The notes beneath the pieces are model-generated. The model saw nothing but the letters and a program-made list of their open reading frames with translations, had not been told where the DNA came from and made no database searches. A DNA stretch of 64,000 nucleotides, taken from contig CAMNHV010000001.1 in assembly GCA_946539855.1 (NCBI GenBank), positions 73,564 to 137,563 on the forward strand. The letters run 5' to 3'. The position numbers and the translations under genes are program-made. Origin of the DNA: CAG-791 sp002449595. GTDB lineage: Bacteria; Bacillota; Clostridia; Lachnospirales; Lachnospiraceae. Below are positions 43,941 through 52,819 of this stretch, in pieces. Numbering within the stretch: the first letter of the stretch is position 1; each line of letters starts with the position of its first letter.

Positions 43941-45065
43941 TCAGTCCACCGTAATGAAGTTCACGGGCAGGATCAGGTAGCAGTACTCCTGGCCCTCGAC
44001 GTCGCCCGCCAGATCGTTGCGGATAAAGCAGGGCGCCTTCGGGCTGACGAGATAAATCGTGATCTCCTCGTCCTCGATCGCGCGGAGCGCTTCGATCACG
44101 AATTTCGGGTTGAAGCCGATATTCATGTCGTCGCCTTCCTTCTCGACGGAGACGGTCTCGTTCATGCTGCCGAGCGTCGTGTTGATCCGGAATTCCATCT
44201 CGCTCCCGCGGAGCATGACGATGATGGGCTTCTTGTCCTCTTCCCGGACGAGCAGGGTCGCTCTGTCGAGGCACCCCAGCATCTGCTGGCGGTTCACCTT
44301 GACTGTCGTCGTGTAATTGCCGGAGAGCATCGAATCGATGTTGTAGTACGTGCCGTCGATCAGACGGGAGACGACCTGCGTGGAGTCAAAAACGAACTGC
44401 GCGTGCTTGTCCGTGAAGTAGATCGCCACTTCCTTCTCCATGTCGCCGGAGAGGATCTTGGAGATCTCGGAAAGCGCTTTTCCCGCAATGATGACGCGTC
44501 TGTCCGGATATTCCTCCTTCGCGGCGACGCGGCGCATCGCGATGCGGTGGCCGTCCAGCGCGACCATTCTGAGCCTGCCGCCCTTGGTCTCGAGGAGCTC
44601 GCCCGTCATCATGCCGTTGCTCTCGTTGCCGGAGATCGAGAAAATGGTCTTTGTGATCATCTCCCGCAGTGTAAACTGGGAAATCTTGATTCCATTCTCC
44701 TGGTCCAGTTCCGGAAGATAGGAGAAGTCCTCGCCCGTTCTGCCGAGGATCGTGAAGCGCGCGTTCTCGCAGGTGATCGTCACCTTCTCCCCGTCGGTGG
44801 TAAGACACACTTCGTTGTCGGGCAGTTTTCTTATAATATTTGAAAACATGGACGCGCCGACGGCGATCCTGCCGCCGTTTACGATCTGCCCCGCGACCGC
44901 GGTCTCGATTCCGAGCTCCATGTCGTTCGCGATCAGGCGGATCGAATCCCCCCGCGCGTCGATCATGATGCACTCAAGGATGGACATTGTCGTCTTGCTG
45001 GGCACCGCCTTGGACACGATGCTGATCCCGTTTGCCAGTTCCTGTTTTGCTACTCTGATCTCCAT
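43941..45065 (-). CDS. dnaN: DNA polymerase III sliding clamp (beta subunit)
   Basis: I start at ATG 45065 (MEIRVAKQELANGISIVSKA), five bases after GAGG; a longer frame adds 23 residues with no homology. The 374-aa protein has the three-domain clamp layout, ending CYLILPVNFITVD, close to the family's QLVLPVR-type end that lines the partner pocket. It tethers the replicase and other enzymes to DNA. It lies downstream of dnaA, separated by a terminator and about 350 bases. Confidence 0.93.
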   Translation of the reverse strand: MEIRVAKQELANGISIVSKAVPSKTTMSILECIMIDARGDSIRLIANDMELGIETAVAGQIVNGGRIAVGASMFSNIIRKLPDNEVCLTTDGEKVTITCENARFTILGRTGEDFSYLPELDQENGIKISQFTLREMITKTIFSISGNESNGMMTGELLETKGGRLRMVALDGHRIAMRRVAAKEEYPDRRVIIAGKALSEISKILSGDMEKEVAIYFTDKHAQFVFDSTQVVSRLIDGTYYNIDSMLSGNYTTTVKVNRQQMLGCLDRATLLVREEDKKPIIVMLRGSEMEFRINTTLGSMNETVSVEKEGDDMNIGFNPKFVIEALRAIEDEEITIYLVSPKAPCFIRNDLAGDVEGQEYCYLILPVNFITVD

Positions 45066-45297
45066 ATGAGCCTCTGATCCGGAGCGTAGATGAAGCCATG
45101 ATTTAAGCCGGAAAATGATTTTTCCCACAAACACCGCCTAATCTGTGACGCTCCGACACAGACTGGCCTGTGAATGATTGCTTTTTGAGACGGATTTTTT
45201 AAAAGAAAAGATAATATCGCAGCCGTAGTAATTAGTGACTGTGGAATTGTCGATCGTTGAAAATATGATACCATTTTTCGGGCATTTTTTCAACGAA

Positions 45298-45321
45298 AAG
45301 CCCCCTCCGGAAGAGGGGGGA
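45298..45321 (-). terminator. Terminator downstream of dnaA
   Basis: On the minus strand CCCCCTC-TTCC-GGAGGGGG is followed by CTTTTT. It lies about 100 bases after the dnaA stop. The rest of 45066-45419 upstream of dnaN shows no gene; a dnaN promoter is expected there but I cannot point to a clear one. Confidence 0.75.
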
Positions 45322-45419
45322 AAGCTGTGTGAAAAGCGCTCCTGCAGTCCACGGTTTTCACGGACGGGAGGCTCTTAATTCGGTTTTGGAAAAGCGTTTG
45401 CCGCTCCGCTCCCAGGCTG

Positions 45420-46784
45420 TCACGGCTCGATATTCAACTTTTTCAGAATGATTTCCACATTGTTTCGGAGTTCTTCACTTTTTTCCAGCTGCTCCTTGAT
45501 GCGGTCGACGCCGTAGATGACCGTCGAGTGGTCCTTCTTGGAGAGGAGCTTGCCGATGTTCTCGTAGGTCTCGTTCGTGTATTCCCTGCAGATGTACATT
45601 ATGATCTGGCGGGGAAGCACGAGCTCCGCATTCTTCTTGCGGGACGCGACGTTGGAGAGACGGACGCCGTAGTGGTCGCAGACGGTCTGCGCGATGAGGC
45701 TCGGCGTGACGGTCTCGCTGCCTTCCGTGGTGATGATGTCCTTCAGCGCTTCTTTCGTCGTGTCGACGGTGATGTCGTCGATATTGTTGAGCTTCGCGTA
45801 GGCGGAAAGCTTCTTCAGCGCGCCCTCCAGCTCACGGATGTTCGAGCGGATGTTGTTCGCGATGAATTCCAGCGCGTCGTCGGTGACGTACATGTCGTTG
45901 TCTTCCGCGTTTTTGCGCAGAATTGCCATTCTCGTCTCATAATCGGGCGCCTGCAGGTCCGCGATCAGGCCCCACTCGAACCTGGAGCGGAAGCGCTCGT
46001 CCAGCGTCTCCATTTCCTTCGGAGGACGGTCCGAGGAGATCACGATTTGTTTTCCTGCGGAGTGGAGCACGTTGAAGGTGTGGAAGAACTCTTCCTGCGT
46101 GGACTCCTTTCCTATGATGAACTGGATATCATCGATCAGGAGGACGTCGACTGTGCGGTATTTGTCGCGGAAGCGCGCCATGTTGGATGCGCCGCTCCGG
46201 ATGGACTCGATAACTTCATTTGTGAACTGCTCTGAGGTCACGTAGAGAACCTTTTTCGAAGGATTCTCCTCCAGAACGTACCGGCCGATGGAATGCATCA
46301 GGTGCGTCTTGCCGAGGCCCGCGCCGCCGTACAGAAACAGCGGATTGTAGGCTTCTCCGGGAGATTCCGCGACTGCGAGGCAGGCGGACTGCGCAAACTT
46401 GTTGTTGTTGCCGACGACGAAATTATCGAAGCGGTACTTCGGGTTGAGGCCCGCGCTCTCAAAGGAGATGCTGCCTTCCTCTCCGGCTTCGGCTTCCGGT
46501 TCTTCTTCCTTATCAGAAGCGAGCACGAAGGAGACCTCGAAGTTCTCGTTCATGAGCTCCGTGATCGTGATCTTGAAATAGGTGCTGTATTTAGAAGAAA
46601 TATAGTTGAGCGCGTGGTACTGGTCGGAGGGGATGCAGATCATGACGCTCCCGTTCTCGACCTTGTCCAGCGTCAGATTCTTGATCCAGGTCGTATAGGA
46701 GACGGCGGAGAGTCCGTATTCGTCGCGGACGTGCTCCTTGATCTGTTCCCAGTTTTCGCGGATCATCTGTTCCTGTGCGGTCAT
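45420..46784 (-). CDS. dnaA: Chromosomal replication initiator DnaA
   Basis: The protein (454 aa from ATG 46784, MTAQEQMIRENWEQIKEHV; 469 aa if the ATG at 46829 is used, each with AAGG upstream) has an N-terminal helical domain, an acidic linker (about 90-110), the AAA+ core LFLYGGAGLGKTHLMHSIG with DVLLIDDIQFI, and the C-terminal DNA-binding domain with the DnaA signature DHSTVIYGVDRI. It binds TTATCCACA boxes and opens the origin. The boxes lie directly upstream, between dnaA and rpmH. Confidence 0.95.
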   Translation of the reverse strand: MTAQEQMIRENWEQIKEHVRDEYGLSAVSYTTWIKNLTLDKVENGSVMICIPSDQYHALNYISSKYSTYFKITITELMNENFEVSFVLASDKEEEPEAEAGEEGSISFESAGLNPKYRFDNFVVGNNNKFAQSACLAVAESPGEAYNPLFLYGGAGLGKTHLMHSIGRYVLEENPSKKVLYVTSEQFTNEVIESIRSGASNMARFRDKYRTVDVLLIDDIQFIIGKESTQEEFFHTFNVLHSAGKQIVISSDRPPKEMETLDERFRSRFEWGLIADLQAPDYETRMAILRKNAEDNDMYVTDDALEFIANNIRSNIRELEGALKKLSAYAKLNNIDDITVDTTKEALKDIITTEGSETVTPSLIAQTVCDHYGVRLSNVASRKKNAELVLPRQIIMYICREYTNETYENIGKLLSKKDHSTVIYGVDRIKEQLEKSEELRNNVEIILKKLNIEP

Positions 46785-46865
46785 GGCTGTTACCTTTTTT
46801 ACATTATTTCCGAGTGGTGAGTAAGACATATGATACCTTGCAAAAATGAAAACTTCAAACCGTGG

Positions 46866-47026
46866 ATATCCACAAAATAACGTGCGAAAATGTTGTCTGA
46901 CATTTCAGAAATGTTGATAATGTGGATAATTTTTGGGGATAACTCACAATGGTAAGGGCGATTTTTATGGGTCTTGGGGTAAAAAGGGTATAGTTATCCA
47001 CATTTTTATTCACACGATGTGGATAG
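46866..47026. other. Replication origin (oriC) with DnaA boxes
   Basis: Two perfect DnaA boxes: TGTGGATAA (46921-46929) and TTATCCACA (46994-47002). One-mismatch boxes are ATATCCACA (46866-46874), TGGGGATAA (46934-46942) and TGTGGATAG (47018-47026). The flanking DNA to 47180 is very AT-rich. Position between dnaA and rpmH is the usual place for an origin in Firmicutes. Box orientation is mixed. Confidence 0.85.
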
Positions 47027-47154
47027 TGAAAAACGAAAAAATGATAAAAGTGGAGTGTGTGGAAATACCAAATATTGGGACGATTTATTTTTTTGATCAA
47101 GATGTTGATTTTGCGAAAAATGGCGTATTTATCGCAAATACTGGCATTTTTGAC

Positions 47155-47183
47155 TTGACTGAAAGCGGCTCTTCTAATATAAT
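47155..47183 (+). promoter_or_regulatory. Promoter of rpmH-rnpA
   Basis: TTGACT (47155-47160), 17 bases, TATAAT (47178-47183), about 60 bases before the rpmH start. Confidence 0.8.
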
Positions 47184-47244
47184 TTTAACGCTGTCCATTT
47201 CATTATGAAGCAGAAATCGACCCGGAATAAGGAGGTATTCATAC

Positions 47245-47382
47245 ATGGCAAAAATGACATATCAGCCCAAGAAGCGTCAGAGGGCAAAAGTACACGGCTT
47301 CCGCGCGAGAATGGCTACCAAGGGCGGCAGAAAGGTCCTTGCAGCGAGAAGAGCGAAAGGCAGAAAAGAACTCACTGTCTGA
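47245..47382 (+). CDS. rpmH: 50S ribosomal protein L34
   Basis: The 45-aa product starts MAKMTYQPKKRQRAKVHGF and ends RAKGRKELTV. It is very basic and matches the L34 pattern (QPKKRQR, HGFRARM, GRKVLAARR, KGRKELT). AAGGAGG lies upstream of the ATG. It is the first gene right of the origin, as in nearly all Firmicutes, and is followed by a terminator that may lower read-through into rnpA. Confidence 0.95.
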   Translation: MAKMTYQPKKRQRAKVHGFRARMATKGGRKVLAARRAKGRKELTV

Positions 47383-47418
47383 GCTCGCATTCTGTACAAA
47401 GTACTAAAGCTTCAGCAG

Positions 47419-47442
47419 CGGGCAGGGTTCTGCCCGTTTTTT
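47419..47442 (+). terminator. Terminator or attenuator between rpmH and rnpA
   Basis: CGGGCAG-GGTT-CTGCCCG followed by six T residues. It ends nine bases before the rnpA start codon, so it would tune the ratio of L34 to RNase P protein. Confidence 0.8.
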
Positions 47443-47450
47443 GTTCATAA

Positions 47451-47813
47451 ATGGAATCCTTACGGAAGAATCAGGAATTCATAAGATGCTACCGGGCAGG
47501 AAAACCGTTCCACAGCCGTCTCCTGACGCTCTACGTCCTGGAAAACGGCACGGACAGCAATCGGATCGGGATCTCTGTGAGCAAGAAGGTCGGATGCAGT
47601 GTCGTCCGCCACAGGGTCAAGCGCCTGGTGAAGGAAAGCTACAGACTGCACGAAGACGGGTTCAATAGTGGTTTGGACCTGACAGTTGTTGCGCGCAGAC
47701 AGGCAGCAGAGTCAGACTATCACGAGATTGAGAGCGCGCTCCTTTACCTTATGAAGAAGGCGGGTCTCTGCCATGGCGAAAAGAGCTGTGATCGCGGCGA
47801 TAAAGCTTTATAG
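47451..47813 (+). CDS. rnpA: Ribonuclease P protein component
   Basis: The 120-aa protein has the RNase P protein core: FIRCYRAGKPFHSRLLTLYV, then RIGISVSKKVGCSVVRHRVK and RLVKESYRL. The RNR motif appears as VVRHRVKR. It binds the catalytic RNA and helps mature tRNA 5' ends. Its 3' end overlaps yidD by 41 bases in another frame, a common arrangement. Confidence 0.93.
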   Translation: MESLRKNQEFIRCYRAGKPFHSRLLTLYVLENGTDSNRIGISVSKKVGCSVVRHRVKRLVKESYRLHEDGFNSGLDLTVVARRQAAESDYHEIESALLYLMKKAGLCHGEKSCDRGDKAL

Positions 47814-47985
47814 AAAATACATTTCTCCTTATAAGTGGACGAAGTGCCCTTATATCCCGACCTGCTCCGAATACGGGCTGGAAGCGGTGGAGAAATACGG
47901 TGCGCTGAAGGGGGGATTGCTCGCCCTTTGGCGCATTTTGCGCTGCAATCCTTTTTCCCATGGAGGATACGACCCCGTTCCGTAA
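47773..47985 (+). CDS. yidD: Membrane protein insertion efficiency factor YidD
   Basis: The 70-aa protein has the whole family signature: LYRKYISPYKWTKCPYIPTC, SEYGLEAVEKYGALKGG and RILRCNPFSHGGYDPVP, with the conserved Cys residues. It assists YidC in membrane insertion at the inner face of the membrane. It overlaps the end of rnpA and is followed after 30 bases by yidC. Confidence 0.93.
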   Translation: MAKRAVIAAIKLYRKYISPYKWTKCPYIPTCSEYGLEAVEKYGALKGGLLALWRILRCNPFSHGGYDPVP

Positions 47986-48015
47986 TTCCGTAAAGAAAAT
48001 TTAAGGAGAAATTGA

Positions 48016-49341
48016 ATGTTTCTTACGAAAAGCACTACTTTCATCATCGGTCAGGTGGCGACGCTGCTCGGCTACCTGATGAGCGGAATCTTCAATGTAC
48101 TGAGTGCGATCTCCGGCGGACATCCGAAGGCCGGCCTCGCGATCATCATCCTGACGATCATCATCTACATGGCGATGCTGCCGCTGACGATCCGCCAGCA
48201 GAAGTTCTCCAAGCTTCAGGGCAGGATGATGCCTGAGATCCAGAAGATCCAGGCGAAGTACAAGGGCAAGACGGACCAGGAATCCGCCATGCGCATGAAC
48301 GAAGAGACAAAAGCGGTCTACGCGAAGTACGGCGTCTCCCCGACCGGCAGCTGCCTGCAGCTCCTGATCCAGATGCCGATCCTGTTCGCGCTCTACCGCG
48401 TCATCTATAACATTCCCGCGTACGTCACCATGGTGCGCTCCGCGTTTGACGGCCTCGTCGACGGCTTCGTCAACGTCATCGGCATCTCCAAGACTGCGGA
48501 GATCATGAAGGATCTCTCCGTCTACAACCAGTTTTCCAGACAGTTCTCCAACGCGAACTTCGCGGAGAACGTCAACAACTACGCTACGAACACTTTCATC
48601 GACGTGATGAACCGCGCGTCCACCTCCGACTGGCAGATGATGGCGGACAACGCCCTCATCAAGAGCAACGGCCTCACGGACGTTGTCCAGGCGACGCATG
48701 CCAGACTGGAAGACTTCAACAGCTTCCTCGGCCTCAACATCGGAGATTCCCCGATGTTCGCCGTGCAGCACAGCGGCGGCAAGATCGGCGTCATCATCAT
48801 CGCAGTCCTGATTCCGATCCTCGCGGCTCTGTCCCAGTACATCAGCGTCAAGCTGATGCCGCAGGCGGAGAGCGCCGGTGGCGAGCAGAACGCCATGGCA
48901 AACCAGATGAAGACCATGAACGCGATGATGCCTCTGATGAGTGCTTTCTTCTGCCTCACGCTTCCCGCAGGTATGGGCATCTACTGGATCGCCGGTTCCG
49001 TGATCCGCTGCGTCCAGCAGATCTTCGTCAACAAGCACCTCGAGAAGCTCAACATCGATGACATCATCGAGGCGAACAAAGAGAAGGTCAAAAAGCAGCA
49101 GAAGAAGGCTGCCGGCAAGACTTACGTCAATGAGAACAAGGTCGTGCGGAATTCTTCCATGAGCACGAAGAACATCAATTCCGGTAAGATCAATCCGAAT
49201 TCCATGGCTGCGAAGAGCAATCTTGCGGCGAATGCCGGAAGCGGGACTAATGCGAATACTGGCAAGAAGTATAAGCAGGGGAGTCTGGCTTCGAAGGCGA
49301 ATATGGTTCGGGATTTTAGTCGGGATGCGGAGAAAAAGTAA
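48016..49341 (+). CDS. yidC: Membrane protein insertase YidC/OxaI
   Basis: The 441-aa protein has the five-helix insertase core: LGYLMSGIFNVLSAI, IIILTIIIYMAMLPLTIRQQ with the conserved Arg region, the cytoplasmic hairpin (LQGRMMPEIQKIQAKYKGK), GSCLQLLIQMPILFALYRVI and LPAGMGIYWIAGSVI. It lacks the large extracellular domain and the lipobox of B. subtilis SpoIIIJ. About 100 residues between helices two and three (NNYATNTFIDVMNRAS and on) and a basic C-terminal tail are present. It inserts membrane proteins alone or with SecYEG. Confidence 0.92.
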   Translation: MFLTKSTTFIIGQVATLLGYLMSGIFNVLSAISGGHPKAGLAIIILTIIIYMAMLPLTIRQQKFSKLQGRMMPEIQKIQAKYKGKTDQESAMRMNEETKAVYAKYGVSPTGSCLQLLIQMPILFALYRVIYNIPAYVTMVRSAFDGLVDGFVNVIGISKTAEIMKDLSVYNQFSRQFSNANFAENVNNYATNTFIDVMNRASTSDWQMMADNALIKSNGLTDVVQATHARLEDFNSFLGLNIGDSPMFAVQHSGGKIGVIIIAVLIPILAALSQYISVKLMPQAESAGGEQNAMANQMKTMNAMMPLMSAFFCLTLPAGMGIYWIAGSVIRCVQQIFVNKHLEKLNIDDIIEANKEKVKKQQKKAAGKTYVNENKVVRNSSMSTKNINSGKINPNSMAAKSNLAANAGSGTNANTGKKYKQGSLASKANMVRDFSRDAEKK

Positions 49342-49496
49342 GGCGTGGTTGATGAGCCGGGGATGAAGAGATTCTTGGTAAGTCTGAGAATTGAGGATTT
49401 GATAGAAATTCTTAGAAATGGAGATCTGGAAGTAAAAGAAATCTCTTACAGATGATCCGGCAGCAATTAAATGTAATACATGATAAGAGGTATGTC

Positions 49497-50654
49497 ATGG
49501 CAGAATATATCGAATTTACTGAGAAGACATTGGAAGATGCGATCACAGCGGCATGCCGTAAGCTGGAAGTGACCAGTGACCGCCTTGATTATGTGGTCGT
49601 GGAGCATGGAAGAAGCGGTTTCCTTGGATTCAATGCGAAGCCTGCTGTTATCAAAGCTAGAGTAAAAGAGAGTTCCGCGGATACGGATTCTGTTCTTGCA
49701 GGCGTTCTTGAGCGCGCGGAGAAGAGCATTTCTGCTTCTGAGGAGCAGGTGACTGCGGCGGCATCGGAAGTGGTTTCTGCTACTGCGGCTTCCGCTTCTG
49801 CTTCTGTTGGCGCGGCTTCTGCGGCTGTTTCTGCGGCTGCGTCTGAGGTAAAAGAAGCTGTTTCTGAAGCTGTTTCGGTTTCTGAGGCTCCTGCAGCGGA
49901 AGAAAAGGCAGAAGTTAAAGAAGAGAACAAGCCGGCAGCGGAAGGCCGCGAGAGCGGCAGAAATGAGAACAGAAGATCCCGCAGAAGAAACAATGACCGC
50001 AGAAGAAACCGCGGTTCCAGAGAAAATGCGGAAGCAGAAGGTGCTGAGGCAAGGCAGGAGAGACCCGCGAAGACGGAAGGCGGCAGCCGCGAGCGCCGCA
50101 GAAGAAAAGACGAGCGCCCGCTCACCGAGGAAGAAATTGTCATGGTGAAAGAGCGCGCGGACAAGTTCCTGACCGATGTCTTCGGCGCAATGGGCATGGA
50201 AGTCACGATCAACCAGGACTTCGATCCCGCAGACAACATCCTCTCTGTCGAAGTCGAAGGCGACGACATGGGCGTCCTCATCGGCAAGCGCGGCCAGACG
50301 CTGGATTCTCTCCAGTATCTCGTCTCCCTAGTCGTCAACAAGGGCCTGAACACCTATGTTCACGTCAAGGCTGACACCGAGAACTACCGCGAGCGCCGCA
50401 AGAAGACTCTCGAAAACCTCGCCAAGAACGTAGCTTCCAAGGTCAAGAGAACCAGAAGACCTCAGACCCTCGAGGCAATGAACCCTTACGAGCGCCGCGT
50501 GATCCACTCCGCACTCCAGGGCGACCGCTACGTCACCACCTACAGCGAAGGCGAAGAACCCTTCCGCCACGTCGTCGTCACCATGAAGAAGGACGACCGC
50601 TATGACCGCGAAGACCAGGAGCAGGACTTCGCTGAGGCGGAGGAGGAGATCTGA
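49497..50654 (+). CDS. khpB: RNA-binding protein KhpB/Jag
   Basis: I start at ATG 49497 (MAEYIEFTEKTLEDAITAAC), six bases after AAGAGG. The 385-aa protein has the Jag-N domain (1-52, with GRSGFLGFNAKPAVI), an Ala/Ser/Glu-rich linker (about 65-140), an Arg-rich segment (about 145-205), a KH domain with GVLIGKRGQTLDSLQYL and an R3H domain ending NPYERRVIHSALQGDRYVTT. With KhpA it binds many RNAs and influences cell elongation and division. Its linker is far longer than in most Firmicutes (total usually 200-270). Confidence 0.9.
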   Translation: MAEYIEFTEKTLEDAITAACRKLEVTSDRLDYVVVEHGRSGFLGFNAKPAVIKARVKESSADTDSVLAGVLERAEKSISASEEQVTAAASEVVSATAASASASVGAASAAVSAAASEVKEAVSEAVSVSEAPAAEEKAEVKEENKPAAEGRESGRNENRRSRRRNNDRRRNRGSRENAEAEGAEARQERPAKTEGGSRERRRRKDERPLTEEEIVMVKERADKFLTDVFGAMGMEVTINQDFDPADNILSVEVEGDDMGVLIGKRGQTLDSLQYLVSLVVNKGLNTYVHVKADTENYRERRKKTLENLAKNVASKVKRTRRPQTLEAMNPYERRVIHSALQGDRYVTTYSEGEEPFRHVVVTMKKDDRYDREDQEQDFAEAEEEI

Positions 50655-50728
50655 GAGGACTTCCATCTTGAAGTAATCAACTACAATCAGGCAGGTTCTG
50701 TGAATGCGGGCCTGCCTGATAATTTATA

Positions 50729-51195
50729 ATTTCAAAGAATTGTCAAAATGGAGGTCTGTTTTGAAAGACCTTTTAAAATAGGCATTTTATTTTCAAAGAA
50801 ACGTCAATAACAATGCCTGTTTTGAAAGATCCTTGAAAATAGACGAGTAAATTTCAAAGCGGTGTTAAAAACAGAGCATATTTTGACAGCCCTTTGATAT
50901 TTTGGCTGTCCATTTCAAGGGGACGTCAAAAAGTAGTGTGGTTTTGACAAATCCTTGAAATTAGGCACGTTAATTTCAAAGTAGTGTTAAATACAGGGCA
51001 TATTTTGAACGCCTCTTGAAATTTAAGCTGTTTATTTCAAAGGGACGTCAAAAACAAGTGTGATTTTGACAGACCCTTGAAATTAGACACGTTAATTTCA
51101 AAGTAGTGTTAAATATAGGGCATATTTTGAAAGCCTCTTGAAACTTAAGCTGTCCATTTCAAAGGGATGTCAAAAACAAGGTTTGTTTTGTAGAT
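50729..51195. repeat. 61-bp satellite with alternating dyads, eight units
   Basis: Units beginning ATTTCAAAG or a close variant start at 50729, 50789, 50851, 50912, 50973, 51034, 51095 and 51156, a period of 61 bp with two early one-base slips. Each unit has GTCAAAA-N10-TTTTGAC or a variant, and neighbouring units are linked by CTTGAAAT-N11-ATTTCAAAG. Odd and even units differ in a set pattern, so 122 bp is a second-order period. The period is not divisible by three, and no gene is present. It fills the 570-bp gap between khpB and mnmE, 4 kb from oriC. Confidence 0.85.
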
Positions 51196-51225
51196 TTCTT
51201 GACTGAGTAGACGAAGGAGTAAGAA

Positions 51226-52818
51226 ATGAGCATCGCAGGCGGACAGACGATCGCTGCGGCGGCCACGGGAATGACGGAGGCCGGGATCGGAATCATTCGC
51301 ATCAGTGGAGAAGAGGCTGTGGCGATTGGCAACAGGCTCTTCGCGGATGGGAAAATGAGAAGAGACCGCCTGAAAAACTTCCAGGCTGGGACGATCCATT
51401 TTGGATATATTCTTGATCCGTTCAATGATGACGAGGTCGTCGACGAGGTGATGGTCTCCGTGATGCTCAGTCCGCACAGCTACACGACGGAGGACACGGT
51501 CGAGATCAACAGCCACGGCGGCATGTTTGTGATGAACCGGATCCTGCAGATCGTGCTCGCGAGCGGCGCGCGGCTTGCGGAGCCGGGCGAGTTCACGAAG
51601 CGCGCATTCCTCGGAGGCCGGATCGACCTCGCCCGCGCGGAAGCTGTCATGGATCTCATTTCTTCTCAGAATGAATTCGCGAGAAAAACTTCTGTCGCCC
51701 AGCTCGGCGGCGCCGTCTCCGAAAAGGTCAGAAACATGCGCCACGAGATCCTCTATGAGATCGCCAGGATCGAATCCGCGCTCGACGACCCGGAGAATTA
51801 CTCGCTTGATGGCTATGGCGACGAGCTCTTCGCCAAAACAGAGAAGATCGAAAAGGAGATCGACGCCCTCCTCAGAAACACCGAGGACGGCATGATCCTT
51901 AAAGACGGAATCCGCACCGTAATTGTCGGTAAGCCGAACGCAGGCAAGTCGTCTCTTCTCAACTTGCTCACCGGCACGGACCGCGCGATCGTGACGGACG
52001 TCGCCGGCACGACCCGTGACACGCTCCAGGAATCCGTGCGTATCGGCGACGTGCAGCTCAACCTGATCGACACAGCCGGAATCCGCGAAACTTCCGATAA
52101 GGTCGAGCAGATCGGCATCCGAAAAGCAATGGAAGCCGTCGATCAAGCCGATCTCATCCTGTTCTTGCTGGATCTGTCGGACCGATTTTCCGACGATGAC
52201 CGCTCAATTGCCGAAGCGCTGCGCGGCTATCTCGGAAATGACTCTTCCGAAGATGGAGAAAAGCTCTCTCCCTCCGCCTCCAAGAAGTGCATCGTTCTGC
52301 TGAATAAGGCGGATGCGGCAGTCTCCGGCGATATTGCTGATGATTCCTGGAGTATATCGAAGAATAATTCTTCTGCTGACACTGTTGTTCCAGATGAAAA
52401 CAGAAGTGATAATTCTATAAATAATATGACGCAGGAACAAACAGCAGTTGCGGATCAAATGGCTTCTGCTGTGAGAGAAGTGCTCAAAGCTGGTGAAGAG
52501 CTGCCGGTTATCGTGTGTTCCATGATCACGGGGCAGGGACTTCCGGAACTTCGTGAAGAAATCAGCCGGATGTTCCGCGTCGGCGAGCTGATCGCTTCCG
52601 GAGAAGTCATGGTCACAAGCATGCGCCACAAAGAGGCACTGCTCGCAGCGAAGAAATCTCTCTTGTTAGTCCGTGACAGCATAAACAGCGGCATGAGTGA
52701 GGATTTCTATTCCATAGATCTCATGTCGGCATACTCAGAATTGGGTAAGATTATAGGTGAACAGGTTGAGGATGACCTCGTCGAGGAAATCTTCGCGAGA
52801 TTCTGTCTTGGGAAATAA
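51226..52818 (+). CDS. mnmE: tRNA modification GTPase MnmE
   Basis: The 530-aa protein has the N-terminal tetrahydrofolate-binding domain (to about 120), a helical domain, and a G domain with GKPNAGKSS (235-243), DVAGTTRD, DTAG and LLNKAD, and it ends with the conserved FCLGK Cys motif. With MnmG it makes 5-carboxymethylaminomethyl-uridine at the tRNA wobble position. An extra 60 residues rich in Ser, Asn and Asp (SWSISKNNSSADTVVPDEN) follow the NKAD motif. GGAG precedes the ATG. mnmG starts one base after its stop. Confidence 0.93.
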   Translation: MSIAGGQTIAAAATGMTEAGIGIIRISGEEAVAIGNRLFADGKMRRDRLKNFQAGTIHFGYILDPFNDDEVVDEVMVSVMLSPHSYTTEDTVEINSHGGMFVMNRILQIVLASGARLAEPGEFTKRAFLGGRIDLARAEAVMDLISSQNEFARKTSVAQLGGAVSEKVRNMRHEILYEIARIESALDDPENYSLDGYGDELFAKTEKIEKEIDALLRNTEDGMILKDGIRTVIVGKPNAGKSSLLNLLTGTDRAIVTDVAGTTRDTLQESVRIGDVQLNLIDTAGIRETSDKVEQIGIRKAMEAVDQADLILFLLDLSDRFSDDDRSIAEALRGYLGNDSSEDGEKLSPSASKKCIVLLNKADAAVSGDIADDSWSISKNNSSADTVVPDENRSDNSINNMTQEQTAVADQMASAVREVLKAGEELPVIVCSMITGQGLPELREEISRMFRVGELIASGEVMVTSMRHKEALLAAKKSLLLVRDSINSGMSEDFYSIDLMSAYSELGKIIGEQVEDDLVEEIFARFCLGK

Positions 52819-52819
52819 T

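Noticed and set aside
50729..51195. The 61-bp array as a CRISPR locus
   Set aside because: Whole units are similar, with no unique spacers between constant short repeats, and no cas genes are nearby.
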